A DNA stretch of 33,896 bases from the NCBI GenBank assembly GCA_030145345.1, contig JAQYVT010000023.1:1-33896 (forward strand), in the 5' to 3' direction. This document shows positions 1-7,651 of this stretch, piece by piece. Every line of letters starts with the position of its first letter. The stretch's first letter is position 1. Origin of the DNA: Desulfobacterales bacterium. GTDB taxonomy: Bacteria > Desulfobacterota > Desulfobacteria > Desulfobacterales > UBA11574. The notes beneath the pieces were generated by a model. The model ran no database searches and had not been told where the DNA came from. It worked only from the letters and a program-made list of their open reading frames with translations. A program made the translations under genes and the position numbers.

Positions 1-942
1 AAAGCATCGGCCGGTCGGGTCGAGGACATCCGGCGCTGTAATTACTGCCTCCAGGATTGTGCTGAAAAAGGTGTTCCGGGCATCGGAAGATGTTGCGGCG
101 TAAACCCCTTTGCGGGAAACGAGTATTCATGGAAGGTTTTTCCGGCAACCGAGAAAAAGAAAGTATTGGTGGTCGGCGGGGGGCCCAGCGGTATCCAGGC
201 GGCCATTACGGCAAGCCGGAGAGGGCATGCGGTGGAACTCTGGGAACAGCAGGGGCAGCTCGGCGGGCAGGCCAGACTGTCCTGCATTGCACCTTTTAAA
301 CAAGACAACTCCGATCTGGTTCGCTATCTGAACCATTGTCTTGATAAAAGCGAGGTCGAAGTCCGCTGCGGACAACCGTCGGAAGTATCGGACATATTGG
401 CTCGGGTTCCGGATGTGGTCATTGTGGCAACCGGTTCCCGGCCGGGTTTGCCCGACATTCCCGGCATCGATTCAGATCGGGTCACCGAGGTTCGAAAAGT
501 CTATGAAGACAGGTCCGTGATCGGCCGAAAGATCGTAATTGTCGGCGGCGGCGATATTGGCTGTGAGACCGCCGATTGGCTGGCCGGCCCGGAAACACAG
601 GTGACAGTCGTGGAAATATTGCCCCAGGTGCTTCATAGAATGAAAAAAATTCCAAAGGAACGTCTCTTGTCGCGGCTTTCAGAAAAAGGGGTCGTTATTT
701 ATACCGAAACCGAGATAACATCGATCGAAGACGATTGCGTTCACCTGAGAAAAAAGGACGGCCATCCGTTTACGCTCACGGCCGATATCGTTATTTTTGC
801 TATTAATTCCGAGCCGGAAGACAGCTTGCTGCACCGGCTTAGGGGTAAAGTCAAGCAAGTTATGGCGGTCGGCGATGCAGCGTCACCGGGCAATCTAGGT
901 TCGGCGCTGAGGAGCGCTACCGCAGCCGCACTCAATATCTAA
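1..942 (+). CDS. NADH:flavin oxidoreductase / 2,4-dienoyl-CoA reductase-type Fe-S flavoprotein, C-terminal part (5' partial)
   Basis: The reading frame is open from base 1, so the gene begins upstream of the window; only about 313 C-terminal residues are seen. Residues 13-36 carry a C-x2-C-x3-C-x11-C-x-V-N-P motif (C13, C16, C20, C32), matching the 4Fe-4S site that follows the TIM barrel in the 2,4-dienoyl-CoA reductase/trimethylamine dehydrogenase family. A first Rossmann motif (VVGGGPSG, about residues 57-64) binds FAD, and a second GGGDIG motif (about 182-187) binds NAD(P)H. The missing N-terminal TIM barrel would hold FMN and the substrate. The family moves electrons from NAD(P)H through FAD and the cluster to FMN to reduce enoyl or dienoyl compounds; the substrate here cannot be told. 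The protein ends soon after a GDAASPGNLGSA motif typical of the flavin-binding C-terminus, so the 3' end looks intact. Confidence 0.93.
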   Translation, partial: KASAGRVEDIRRCNYCLQDCAEKGVPGIGRCCGVNPFAGNEYSWKVFPATEKKKVLVVGGGPSGIQAAITASRRGHAVELWEQQGQLGGQARLSCIAPFKQDNSDLVRYLNHCLDKSEVEVRCGQPSEVSDILARVPDVVIVATGSRPGLPDIPGIDSDRVTEVRKVYEDRSVIGRKIVIVGGGDIGCETADWLAGPETQVTVVEILPQVLHRMKKIPKERLLSRLSEKGVVIYTETEITSIEDDCVHLRKKDGHPFTLTADIVIFAINSEPEDSLLHRLRGKVKQVMAVGDAASPGNLGSALRSATAAALNI

Positions 943-1063
943 CCCGGTCGTCCTGTAAATGGGTGGGTGTGGCGGAGGGGAAGTCCTTCACATATGAAAG
1001 AATTTCTATCAAAGTGTTTCCCAAAGATATTTATGCGGTGTTGCATATAACAACAGGCCGAAT

Positions 1064-1213
1064 ATGAAGCGCGAAAAGAACGAAATATACATTCTCTGTC
1101 CGAAGAAAGGAAATCCACGCAAACACCTTGATGTATGCCGGCAGTGCCGTTATCGAAAGAAATGCAAAGCCTATCATGGGTACCTTCAACCCGAGCTGCC
1201 GTTGTGTACCTGA
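1064..1213 (+). CDS. Small Cys-rich protein, 49 aa (tentative)
   Basis: This short ORF is too small for routine gene finders. It encodes a basic 49-residue peptide with cysteines at 12, 25, 28, 34 and 48, including a C-x2-C-x5-C group preceded by an LCPKK segment. That pattern suggests a small zinc-binding or redox peptide. No strong ribosome binding site precedes the ATG. The region around it is poor in genes and rich in repeats, so it could also be a decaying remnant. I do not recognise a named family. The even cysteine spacing is the main reason to keep it. Confidence 0.4.
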   Translation: MKREKNEIYILCPKKGNPRKHLDVCRQCRYRKKCKAYHGYLQPELPLCT

Positions 1214-1618
1214 ATTATAGGAATCCAACTTAAAACCATGATCGCTGTGAATGGTATCGATACGGGTAAGAAATATGGAATCAACCACATCACCTCCTTC
1301 CATCGGCAAATACCACCCAATAATACTACAAAGTGGCATAGTCAACCTATAATAATATTGACAGAACTAAGGTTTTAATGTATTGCTCTGAAACTGATTA
1401 CATTCTCTTTTGAAATTAGGCTCCTATCTCGATTCGATTTCCATTGTGCAGCACTTCTTATTCCGCTGAGCTCCTGCTGAACCAGACACATAATACAATT
1501 ATAAATTTTGGCTTAACCGCCATCATAAACAGCCGGTTTTTATCAATAAATATCAATTAACACTCAAGGAATAACCTGCAAAATCCAAATTTTAACGGGA
1601 ATGAAATAGGGGTTTGCG
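1214..1618. other. Gene-free AT-rich intergenic stretch
   Basis: About 400 bases without a convincing gene. The segment at roughly 1233-1291 is a diverged copy of a sequence at about 2322-2381 and is listed as a repeat. The rest is AT-rich and shows no clear hairpin or promoter that I would defend. Confidence 0.5.
1233..1291 (+). repeat. Dispersed repeat family D, copy 1
   Basis: This stretch aligns with about 2322-2381: both contain GCTGTGAATGG, then TCGATAC(G/T)GGTAAG, then a variable piece and AATCAA-CACATC. Identity is imperfect, with small indels. Both copies lie in gene-poor DNA on the same strand, about 1.1 kb apart. It could be an old duplicated remnant of a gene or mobile element. 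Confidence 0.5.
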
Positions 1619-1771
1619 GTGTCTAATTGTATTAAATGCGGATCAACCAAAGCATCCTGGATGCTCCGTGACAAGGAAAACAAAGCTGAATATTTGTTTG
1701 GTTGCCGGGTACTAATATTTAGAGGGTCCATTTTAACGATTTCAAAAAAGGAGGTTTATCATGTTGTGTAG
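1619..1771 (+). CDS. Small zinc-ribbon-like peptide, 50 aa (tentative)
   Basis: A GTG-started ORF whose N-terminus reads SNCIKCGS, a C-x2-C knuckle, with one further cysteine at residue 29 (FGCRV). An AGGGG-like sequence lies about 8 nt before the GTG. The frame runs through the strong ribosome binding site of the next gene and overlaps its start by 11 nt. The convincing part is the first 30 residues; the tail looks non-coding, so this may be a truncated zinc-ribbon gene whose end was lost. The function is unknown. Confidence 0.35.
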   Translation: MSNCIKCGSTKASWMLRDKENKAEYLFGCRVLIFRGSILTISKKEVYHVV

Positions 1772-1955
1772 CCTTTCCAAAATCGAAAGCACAAGTCTGG
1801 AAGCCATCCAGTCTCTGGAGAATGATCTCGGAAAGACACTGTTGGCCTTTTCCTGTCATGATATTAATCCAGCAGAAGTTAAGGATGAAGAGCTTGAACA
1901 AATCAATGCGTTGGAAAAAAAATTAGGTATCGTTTTGGTTGCCGTTAAGCAGTAA
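1761..1955 (+). CDS. Conserved-looking small hypothetical protein, 64 aa
   Basis: The ATG is preceded by an excellent Shine-Dalgarno sequence (AAGGAGG, about 6 nt upstream), which is the best evidence that this is translated. The product is a small acidic protein without membrane segments. It contains SLEAIQSLENDLGKTLLAFS, then a CHD motif, and a second half with EQINALEKKLGIVLVAV. The two halves look like internal repeats of a helix-strand unit (LEAIQSLENDLGKTLLA against LEQINALEKKLGIVLVA), so it may be a duplicated minidomain. I do not know its function. Flanking DNA holds small Cys-rich ORFs upstream and repeats downstream, so no operon context helps. Confidence 0.75.
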   Translation: MLCSLSKIESTSLEAIQSLENDLGKTLLAFSCHDINPAEVKDEELEQINALEKKLGIVLVAVKQ

Positions 1956-1979
1956 ATACTGCCTATCGAATGATACTGC

Positions 1980-2067
1980 CTTAATTGATCGTAAACAAAC
2001 TGGGAAAAATATTATAAGGGTTTAGTTTTTTACATATTCTGTAGATACAAATGTATTTTTATAACGC
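1980..2067 (+). repeat. Truncated copy of the 19453-19602 MITE-like element
   Basis: This segment closely matches the left two thirds of the element at 19453-19602: it begins TTAATTGATCGTAAACAAAC, continues with a GGGA-AAA-ATTATAA-GGTTTAGTTTTTTA block and a TGTAGAT-CAAATGTATTTT block, and ends near ATAACGC. The right terminal inverted repeat is absent. It is therefore a deletion derivative or one-ended remnant of the same repeat family. Confidence 0.75.
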
Positions 2068-2321
2068 TGCTATACCCTAACATTGGATAAATAACATGGC
2101 AAAATGAGTTTAATGCCGATAATGATCCGCATTTCCAGACTTTTTCTCTGCTCGGATTGAATTGACCCCCAGTGACATCCTTAACATACTGAAAACAGGC
2201 CAGATAATTATCCAACGTAAGGGACCACACGGTGCCATTATGTGCCGGTGGACGGAGATGATTTGACCATTATCAAAAATAGGGTTTACTTGACCTGACA
2301 CCAGAAAAATATCATATCTGT

Positions 2322-2381
2322 AAATCAATGACTGCTGTGAATGGCTGTCGATACTGGTAAGGCATCTTTAATCAAGCACAT
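2322..2381 (+). repeat. Dispersed repeat family D, copy 2
   Basis: Diverged direct repeat of 1233-1291; see that entry for the shared blocks. Confidence 0.5.
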
Positions 2382-2623
2382 CTCGGATATTCCCGGCAAT
2401 CTCTCCTTTTAAGACCGGTTTTGATATAAAAGCCCCAATCCTTCATATCCATGGCTTTTTTAATCTATCCTCACACTAAATCCAGTGCAAAGGATACCAG
2501 CAACCGGCAGCTTCTTTCCCTATCTATTTTCCATCCATAAATGGCCCTTTTTGCCCGGATCCGCGTTCTCCGCGGGTTTCCGGCTGCGGCATACAGGGAG
2601 TATGCCTCACCGAAAACCCTTGT

Positions 2624-2697
2624 GCCTGCCCCGTGAAATGCTTGCCCAATGAAATGCAACGCCGATTTCATCGGGGCGAAGCATATTTAACTGGGGC
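2624..2697 (+). repeat. Palindromic dispersed repeat (family B), copy 1
   Basis: A 74-nt unit that recurs almost unchanged at 13982-14054. It has an imperfect nested inverted structure: GTGAAAT-GCTTGCCC-AATGAAAT on the left faces ATTTCAT-CGGGGCGAAGC-ATATTTAA on the right around a short GCAACGCC centre. It could fold into a long interrupted hairpin. In this copy the outer right arm has drifted (TTTAACTGGGGC instead of TTTCACCGGGGC). Confidence 0.7.
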
Positions 2698-2809
2698 GGC
2701 CTTGATCCGAACAAAAATTGCTCATTTATGAATAGGAAACCCACAGTGTCTATTTTACAATTGTGGATGGGCTCTACCTAATTACAATATCTAAAGATTT
2801 AAGGTTAAG

Positions 2810-2839
2810 TCGACACGATGGCCGATGGTTTGGTATAAT
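2810..2839 (+). promoter_or_regulatory. Sigma-70-type promoter upstream of the ECF sigma operon
   Basis: TCGACA (5 of 6 to the -35 consensus) at 2810-2815 and a perfect TATAAT at 2834-2839, with an 18-nt spacer. Transcription would start near 2846, leaving a leader of about 260 nt before the sigma factor ATG at 3105. The sequence match is good; activity is inferred. Confidence 0.5.
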
Positions 2840-3104
2840 TAAAGAAAAAAAAGAGCGAAGACTTTTCAATTTTCGTTCGTATTAGTAACTATAAGCATGC
2901 TTGGGGCCTTTGGAAACAATCATGAGAAAAAGAATGACTCTATCGGCACTGATTTGTTATGCTGGACGTGTGGTCCGCGGCTTACGAAATTTACGGAGAC
3001 CGATCGCGTGACGGATGCTCGCGGCAGGAATTGTCGGCTCAGGTGCCGGCAGACAAAGAGATGCTTTTTCATCAGACCATGGCGGAAGGCAGATATCAGT
3101 GAAT

Positions 3105-3674
3105 ATGGACGTAAAGCTCTTGCATCTGGATGACGAATCCCTGATCTGCCAGATACAGGAGGGAAGTCATGAAGCTTTTGCTAAACTTGTAGATCGTCAC
3201 TCAAATCGATTCTATCGTATTGCCTATCGCCTTGTTTTCAGCAAGGACGATGCAGAGGATATTGTGCAGGAAGCGTTTCTAAAACTATGGGACAGGCCGA
3301 ATCTTTGGGATCCCGGTAAACGAACCAAATTCACCTCCTGGTTTTATCGGGTCGTCATAAACCTGTGTTTTGATCTTCGCAAGAAGAAAAAGTTGATAAA
3401 CTTACCCGAAGACATAGAGTTCGCAGACGAAAATCCCGGGCCGGACGTCTTATTCGATGTGCATCAAAAACAGGCTGTATTGGAGCGATTTATACAAGAA
3501 TTGCCGGAAAGACAGCAGCTGGCGGTTAACCTATGCTTTTATGAAGGATTAAGCAATAATGAGGCGGCCCAAATCATTGGTGTGAAGGTGAAAGCGCTGC
3601 AATCTCTTGTCATGCGTGCCAAAACGACATTGAAGTACAAAGTCAAACGATATCTTGGCGGAGGTTCACGATGA
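3105..3674 (+). CDS. ECF-family RNA polymerase sigma factor (RpoE/CnrH-like)
   Basis: A 189-residue sigma factor with only regions 2 and 4, as in the extracytoplasmic-function group. Region 2 (about residues 10-85) shows AYRLVFSKDDAEDIVQEAFL, the core-binding helix with the DAEDIVQE signature, and the WFYRVVINLCFDLRKKKK helix. Region 4 (about 125-185) shows ELPERQQLAVNL and GLSNNEAAQIIGVKVKALQS, the -35-reading helix-turn-helix. I chose ATG 3105 because homology begins just after it; ATG 3015 is in frame but adds a low-complexity, unrelated N-terminus. The stop overlaps the next ATG by 4 nt, so sigma and putative anti-sigma are translationally coupled. The following genes suggest a CnrH-type envelope or metal stress response controlling the efflux genes downstream. 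The target promoter is unknown. Confidence 0.9.
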   Translation: MDVKLLHLDDESLICQIQEGSHEAFAKLVDRHSNRFYRIAYRLVFSKDDAEDIVQEAFLKLWDRPNLWDPGKRTKFTSWFYRVVINLCFDLRKKKKLINLPEDIEFADENPGPDVLFDVHQKQAVLERFIQELPERQQLAVNLCFYEGLSNNEAAQIIGVKVKALQSLVMRAKTTLKYKVKRYLGGGSR

Positions 3675-4120
3675 TAATGAACTTTGAACAGTTCAAGGAA
3701 AAACTGCTTATGTATGGCGCGGATGTTCGGTGTTGGCCAAAAGACATAAGATCGTCAGGGCTGAAGGCACTGGATAGTTCTCCTGAACTTCAGAAATTGG
3801 TGGAAGACGAGGAACGTTTTGAAGGGGTTCTCAAAACACGAAAGTATGAAGAACCGAGCAGAGACCTGACAAGGCGAATTGTCGCAGCCGCTTTGCCCAA
3901 AAAGAAAAAAGCGCAACGCAATCTTGGCGTGTTCTTCTCGGAGGTACTTTCCGAATTCAGTTTGTCCAGGCGTGCACTTACGGCGGTTTCTGTTTCGCTC
4001 ATTTTTACTTTGATCATCGGATTTACAATAGGTTTTTCAAATTCATCGGGGTATGTTTCCGCCGAACAATATGAAACCAACTTGGAAGATTTTCTAAATT
4101 ATGAAGGAGATGTACTATGA
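3671..4120 (+). CDS. Putative anti-sigma factor, single-TM (CnrY-like position)
   Basis: A 149-residue protein starting in an ATGA overlap with the sigma gene, behind GGAGG. The cytoplasmic N-terminal part (1-100) has an MNFEQFKEKLLMYGAD...WP motif and an acidic helix, ending in a basic stretch (LPKKKKAQR). One hydrophobic segment (about 101-122) is followed by a short periplasmic tail. The YGAD-x4-WP motif is, to my knowledge, common in small membrane proteins encoded between an ECF sigma factor and a periplasmic metal-sensor protein. An anti-sigma role is inferred from position, topology and coupling; there is no zinc-binding ZAS motif (H-x3-C-x2-C). ATG 3677 is an alternative start, but 3671 is better spaced from the ribosome site. 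Confidence 0.7.
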   Translation: MIMNFEQFKEKLLMYGADVRCWPKDIRSSGLKALDSSPELQKLVEDEERFEGVLKTRKYEEPSRDLTRRIVAAALPKKKKAQRNLGVFFSEVLSEFSLSRRALTAVSVSLIFTLIIGFTIGFSNSSGYVSAEQYETNLEDFLNYEGDVL

Positions 4121-4599
4121 GCAAAAAGATAAAAATCCTGATTTTCAGTTCACTTCTCCTCAACGTTTTGCTGGTCGGCGTTGTCATTGGCGATGTGACG
4201 CATCGCTTCCATATAGAACGCTTTGTTCGAAACTCCGTGCAAGAATTTGCGTCGAAATTGCCCGAGGATAAGGGAGCGTTGATTCTTGAAACGGTGGAAA
4301 GGGTTCATCTGAACAATCGGGATGCATACAATCAGCTGCGAAAAGCAAGAAAAGAAGCGATGAACCTTTTATCCGCACCTGAATTTGATGAAGCTGCCTA
4401 CCGACTTCAAATTGAAAAAATACACGAACTGCGCAGTCTCATGAAGCGGCGTTTGGCAGATGCAACCATCGAATTGGCGAAACAATTCAGTCAGGCGGAG
4501 AGAAGATCCCTGGCTCAACATCTGAGGCATTTTCCGCGACACTCACGGGACAGAAGTCTGCCGTCCGATGCAAAATCACCTCGTCATGAAAATCCCTGA
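4117..4599 (+). CDS. Periplasmic heavy-metal-sensor-like protein (CnrX / Spy-CpxP superfamily)
   Basis: A 160-residue protein with an N-terminal membrane anchor or uncleaved signal (about 7-26) and a helical periplasmic domain rich in charged residues. The pattern of long amphipathic helices (RDAYNQLRKARKEAMNLL, then EFDEAAYRLQIEKIHELRSLMKRRL) resembles the Metal_resist/CnrX family, where residues of a four-helix hairpin bind nickel or cobalt or sense misfolded protein. Histidines cluster just after the anchor (H29, H32) and in the C-terminal tail (HLRHFPRH), but there is no methionine or cysteine site I can assign. It starts in a 4-nt overlap with the anti-sigma gene, completing a sigma/anti-sigma/sensor trio. 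The ligand is unknown. Confidence 0.75.
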   Translation: MSKKIKILIFSSLLLNVLLVGVVIGDVTHRFHIERFVRNSVQEFASKLPEDKGALILETVERVHLNNRDAYNQLRKARKEAMNLLSAPEFDEAAYRLQIEKIHELRSLMKRRLADATIELAKQFSQAERRSLAQHLRHFPRHSRDRSLPSDAKSPRHENP

Positions 4600-4652
4600 C
4601 CGGGACTGCAAATTCAGGAAAAAATTAACCCTATCTGAAGCGATCAATCGAT

Positions 4653-6140
4653 TTGGGAAACAATCACTTGAAATGTAAACAAGCCATGAACTTACCGATC
4701 AAAATAGCCCCGATCCGATTTGGGGCACTTTTACCTGCCGCGCTGATGTGGTTCATTTTTGCCGGATGCGCGGTTGTTGGACCCGATTATATGGCACCAG
4801 ACACACCCATGCCCGAAGCATGGCATACGCCGGCAAAAAGTGGCCTGGTCGGGGAACATCTAAACAAAGGAGCACTGGCCGATTGGTGGTCGATTCTCGA
4901 TGACCCTGTACTAACGAACCTGGTTGAATCAGCAATTGCAGGAAATCTGGGTCTTAAGGAGGCGCGCGCACGTGTTCGTGAAGCCCGTGCTCGCCGCGGC
5001 ATCAGCGAGGCCAGCCGTTTTCCGACCATCGACGCCAGCGGCTCGGCCAGGTCGAGCCGCAGCAGCGAAGAAACCGGAAGCGGCAGCGAGAGAGAACTCT
5101 ACGCCGCAGGCTTCGATGCCGCTTGGGAGCTGGACGTGTTTGGCGGCAAAAAACGTGCCGTTGAAGCGGCTGGAGCCGAGCTACAGGCGAGTGAAGAGGA
5201 TTTGCGGGATGTGCTTGTCAGCCTGCTTGCTGAAGTTGCCCTGAATTATGTCGAGTTGCGTTCATTTCAGACCCGACTGTCGGTTGCAGAAGCCAATCTT
5301 GATGCACAAAAAGAAACATACAATATCACCCGATGGCGCCGTCAAGCCGGCCTGACGACACAGCTGGATGTAGAACAGGCCAAGTACAGTCTCGAGCAGA
5401 CGCGGGCCCAGATACCCGGTTTGCAGACCGGCCTTGAGCAGGCAAAGAACCGCCTGGCCGTTCTGATCGGACAGCATCCGGGTTCACTGCGGGATGCCTT
5501 GGCGGAACGCAAAGCCATTCCGGTCACCCCGCTTGAAGTGGCTGTCGGCGTGCCGGCCGATATCTTGCGACGCCGGCCGGATGTCCGAAAAGCGGAGCGC
5601 CGGCTGGCCGCACAGACGGCGCAAATCGGTGTTGCCACGGCGGATCTGTATCCCAGGTTTTCGCTCCTCGGCTCCATCGGTCTTGAAGCCTTGTCCCTGG
5701 GCAACCTGTTTTCATTGGGCAGCCGAACCCATGGTATCGGCGCCACGGTTGCCTGGCCGCTGTTCGACGCCGGGGCCATCCGGAGCAACATTGAAGTCCA
5801 ATCCGCTTTGCAGGAGCAGGCCCTGATCCGATACGAGGCGGCGGTTCTCGGGGCACTGGAGGATGTCGAAAACGCCTTGGTTGCCTACGCCAAGGAACAA
5901 CGTCGCAGACAATCGCTGACCGAAGCGACCGAAGCTGCCCGGCGTGCTGTTGAACTTGCCCAAAAACAGTATTCGTCCGGACTCATCGAGTTTGGCAATG
6001 TCCTGATTGCCCAGCGGTCGTTGTTATCAATCCAAGATCAGTTAGCCGTCAGCGAGGGCGGAGTGACGTCGAATTTAATCGCTTTGTACAAATCCCTGGG
6101 AGGTGGGTGGAAATCCCTATTACCTGATAACACTAATTAA
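4653..6140 (+). CDS. NodT-family outer-membrane efflux lipoprotein (TolC-like)
   Basis: A 495-residue outer-membrane factor. The lipobox FAGC with the acylated Cys at residue 39 (28 if ATG 4686 is used) is followed by AVVGPDYMAPDTPMPEAW, the classic start of the RND/NodT lipoprotein family. Two OEP repeats follow: one around ARARRGISEASRFPTIDASG and one around DVRKAERRLAAQTAQIGVATADLYPRF. Such proteins form a trimeric channel through the outer membrane and periplasm. The start is uncertain: TTG 4653 or ATG 4686, both with weak ribosome sites; homology does not decide. It is followed after about 220 nt by the MacA-like adaptor, so this supplies the exit duct of the pump. Confidence 0.93.
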   Translation: MGNNHLKCKQAMNLPIKIAPIRFGALLPAALMWFIFAGCAVVGPDYMAPDTPMPEAWHTPAKSGLVGEHLNKGALADWWSILDDPVLTNLVESAIAGNLGLKEARARVREARARRGISEASRFPTIDASGSARSSRSSEETGSGSERELYAAGFDAAWELDVFGGKKRAVEAAGAELQASEEDLRDVLVSLLAEVALNYVELRSFQTRLSVAEANLDAQKETYNITRWRRQAGLTTQLDVEQAKYSLEQTRAQIPGLQTGLEQAKNRLAVLIGQHPGSLRDALAERKAIPVTPLEVAVGVPADILRRRPDVRKAERRLAAQTAQIGVATADLYPRFSLLGSIGLEALSLGNLFSLGSRTHGIGATVAWPLFDAGAIRSNIEVQSALQEQALIRYEAAVLGALEDVENALVAYAKEQRRRQSLTEATEAARRAVELAQKQYSSGLIEFGNVLIAQRSLLSIQDQLAVSEGGVTSNLIALYKSLGGGWKSLLPDNTN

Positions 6141-6208
6141 ACGTCTCGGAATTTCTACAACTCGTTGTAATAAAAAATATTTTTTAGCATCACATTCTAT
6201 CGAGCCAC

Positions 6209-6304
6209 TGGAATAATGGAATATTGGGTAAAAAAGTGGATAAAAAATCATTTTTAATAAGTAGAATTCCTTTAAACCCATCATTCCACCATTCCATTAT
6301 TCCA
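6209..6304. repeat. Inverted repeat with CCATTCCA-type short repeats in the nodT-macA gap
   Basis: TGGAATAATGGAAT at 6209-6222 is the exact reverse complement of ATTCCATTATTCCA at 6291-6304, 14 bp each, with about 68 AT-rich bases between. Around the right arm the CATTCCACCATTCC unit repeats. It could be a miniature repeat or a stem in the mRNA between the outer-membrane factor and adaptor genes, able to reduce read-through. Confidence 0.7.
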
Positions 6305-6358
6305 CCATTCCAATTGTGAGCGAAGCGAATTAACTTGGTTCTGAATTGAAAGGAAGCA

Positions 6359-7651
6359 ATGAAATCAAATACAAACCCGGAATTCGATATCGGTCAAACC
6401 CTTGGTATTGATCAGTCCTCGGACCGCAAAAAACACCTGAAACGGTGGCTTATTGTAGCCCTTTTGGTGATCGCGGGCGTGACAAGTGCTGCTGTTTGGA
6501 AGGGGACAAAAAAATCAAATTCCATTCAGTATCAGACCCAGAAAGTTCAGCGGGGAGACCTAACCGTGACCGTAACAGCGACAGGTGCCCTGGAACCGAC
6601 AAACCAGGTGGATGTGGGCAGCGAATTGTCCGGTATCATCAAGACCGTCGAGGTGGATTACAATGACCGGGTGAAAGTCGGCCAGATTCTGGCGAGACTG
6701 GACACCGACAAGCTGAAAGCCAAGGTTTTGCAATCAAAAGCTGCCTTGGAATCGGCCCGGGCAAAGGTTTTGGAGGTACAGGCCACTGTCAAAGAGTCGG
6801 GAGATCAACTGGCGCGGTTAAAGGAGGTGTGGGAATTGAGCAATAACATGGTGCCGTCGCAGCAGGACCTGGATGCGGCGCAGGCGGTGCTGCATCGGGC
6901 AAAGGCCACCGAGGCCACCGCAAGGGCCCAGGTGTCCCAGGCCCAGGCCACTCTCGAAGCCGACGAGACGGATTTGGCAAAAACGGTCATCCATTCCCCC
7001 ATTAACGGCATTGTCCTTACTCGAAACGTGGAACCCGGCCAGACCGTGGCCGCCTCGTTTCAGGCCCCGATATTGTTCACCCTGGCCGAGGATCTGACAC
7101 AGATGGAACTTCATGTGGACGTGGACGAGGCTGATGTGGGTCAGGTAACAAAGGGACAAGAGGCCTCTTTCACCGTCGATGCCCACCCGGGCCGGACGTT
7201 CCCGGCTCGGATCACCCAGGTCCGGTATGGTTCTCAGACCGTAAACGGAGTTGTCACATACAAAACGGTCCTGAACATGGACAACTCGGATCTGTCCTTA
7301 CGACCGGGGATGACGGCAACCGCGGACATTACCGTCAACAAAGTAAAAAACGCGATCCTGGTGCCCAATGCTGCGTTGCGTTTTATACCACCGGTTAAAG
7401 AAAAAGAGGCCCCATCCAACGGCAGCTTACTTAATAAACTCCTGCCACGTCGGCACAGAGCGCCGTCAAAACAGCGTAAAGACTCCACCGCCGACAAAAA
7501 ACTTCAGCATGTCTGGACGCTGCGCGATGGAAAACTTCTCGCCATTGCTGTCAGCATCGGCACCACGGATGGCAGAATGACCGAGGTGACGAGCGGCGAC
7601 ATTGATCCGGGGATGCCACTCGTGGTCGATACGAAGAGATCTGAACGATGA
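6359..7651 (+). CDS. macA: MacA-like periplasmic adaptor (membrane fusion protein)
   Basis: A 430-residue HlyD/RND-type adaptor. A single N-terminal membrane anchor (about 29-47) is followed by a barrel-sandwich half (TVTATGALEPTNQVDVGSEL, then VDYNDRVKVGQILARLD). A long alpha-helical hairpin spans about 120-210, then comes the second lipoyl half (IHSPINGIVLTRNVEPGQTV) and a beta-barrel with LRPGMTATADI. It links the outer-membrane factor to the inner-membrane ABC transporter. Near residues 340-380 there is a basic, Pro/Ser-rich insertion (KEKEAPSNG...LLPRRHRAPSKQRK) that is longer than I expect in E. coli MacA. GAAAGGA lies 5-6 nt before the ATG. Its last codons overlap the ATPase start by 4 nt. 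Confidence 0.93.
   Translation: MKSNTNPEFDIGQTLGIDQSSDRKKHLKRWLIVALLVIAGVTSAAVWKGTKKSNSIQYQTQKVQRGDLTVTVTATGALEPTNQVDVGSELSGIIKTVEVDYNDRVKVGQILARLDTDKLKAKVLQSKAALESARAKVLEVQATVKESGDQLARLKEVWELSNNMVPSQQDLDAAQAVLHRAKATEATARAQVSQAQATLEADETDLAKTVIHSPINGIVLTRNVEPGQTVAASFQAPILFTLAEDLTQMELHVDVDEADVGQVTKGQEASFTVDAHPGRTFPARITQVRYGSQTVNGVVTYKTVLNMDNSDLSLRPGMTATADITVNKVKNAILVPNAALRFIPPVKEKEAPSNGSLLNKLLPRRHRAPSKQRKDSTADKKLQHVWTLRDGKLLAIAVSIGTTDGRMTEVTSGDIDPGMPLVVDTKRSER

Larger units (their letters stand above)
2068..2896. other. Repeat-rich intergenic region
   Basis: About 830 bases with no gene I can defend. It holds a possible 34-codon remnant at 2162-2266 with a TTG start (residues TPSDILNILKTGQ near its N-terminus), family D repeat copy 2 (about 2322-2381), a GC-richer patch at about 2480-2700 ending in the 74-nt palindromic repeat at 2624-2697, and a sigma-70-like promoter at 2810-2839 that probably serves the downstream ECF sigma operon. 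Confidence 0.5.

Noticed and set aside
2162..2266. 34-codon TTG-started ORF (TPSDILNILKTGQ...)
   Set aside because: The peptide looks protein-like but it lacks an ATG and ribosome site; kept only as a possible gene remnant within the intergenic entry.
2471..2671. A 66-codon minus-strand ORF
   Set aside because: It overlaps the family B repeat and the GC-rich patch beside it, with no ribosome site; more likely a by-product of a dispersed repeat.
2897..3133. A 78-codon ORF ahead of the sigma factor gene
   Set aside because: It is in another frame, overlaps the true start of the sigma gene and shows no domain; it is probably leader sequence.
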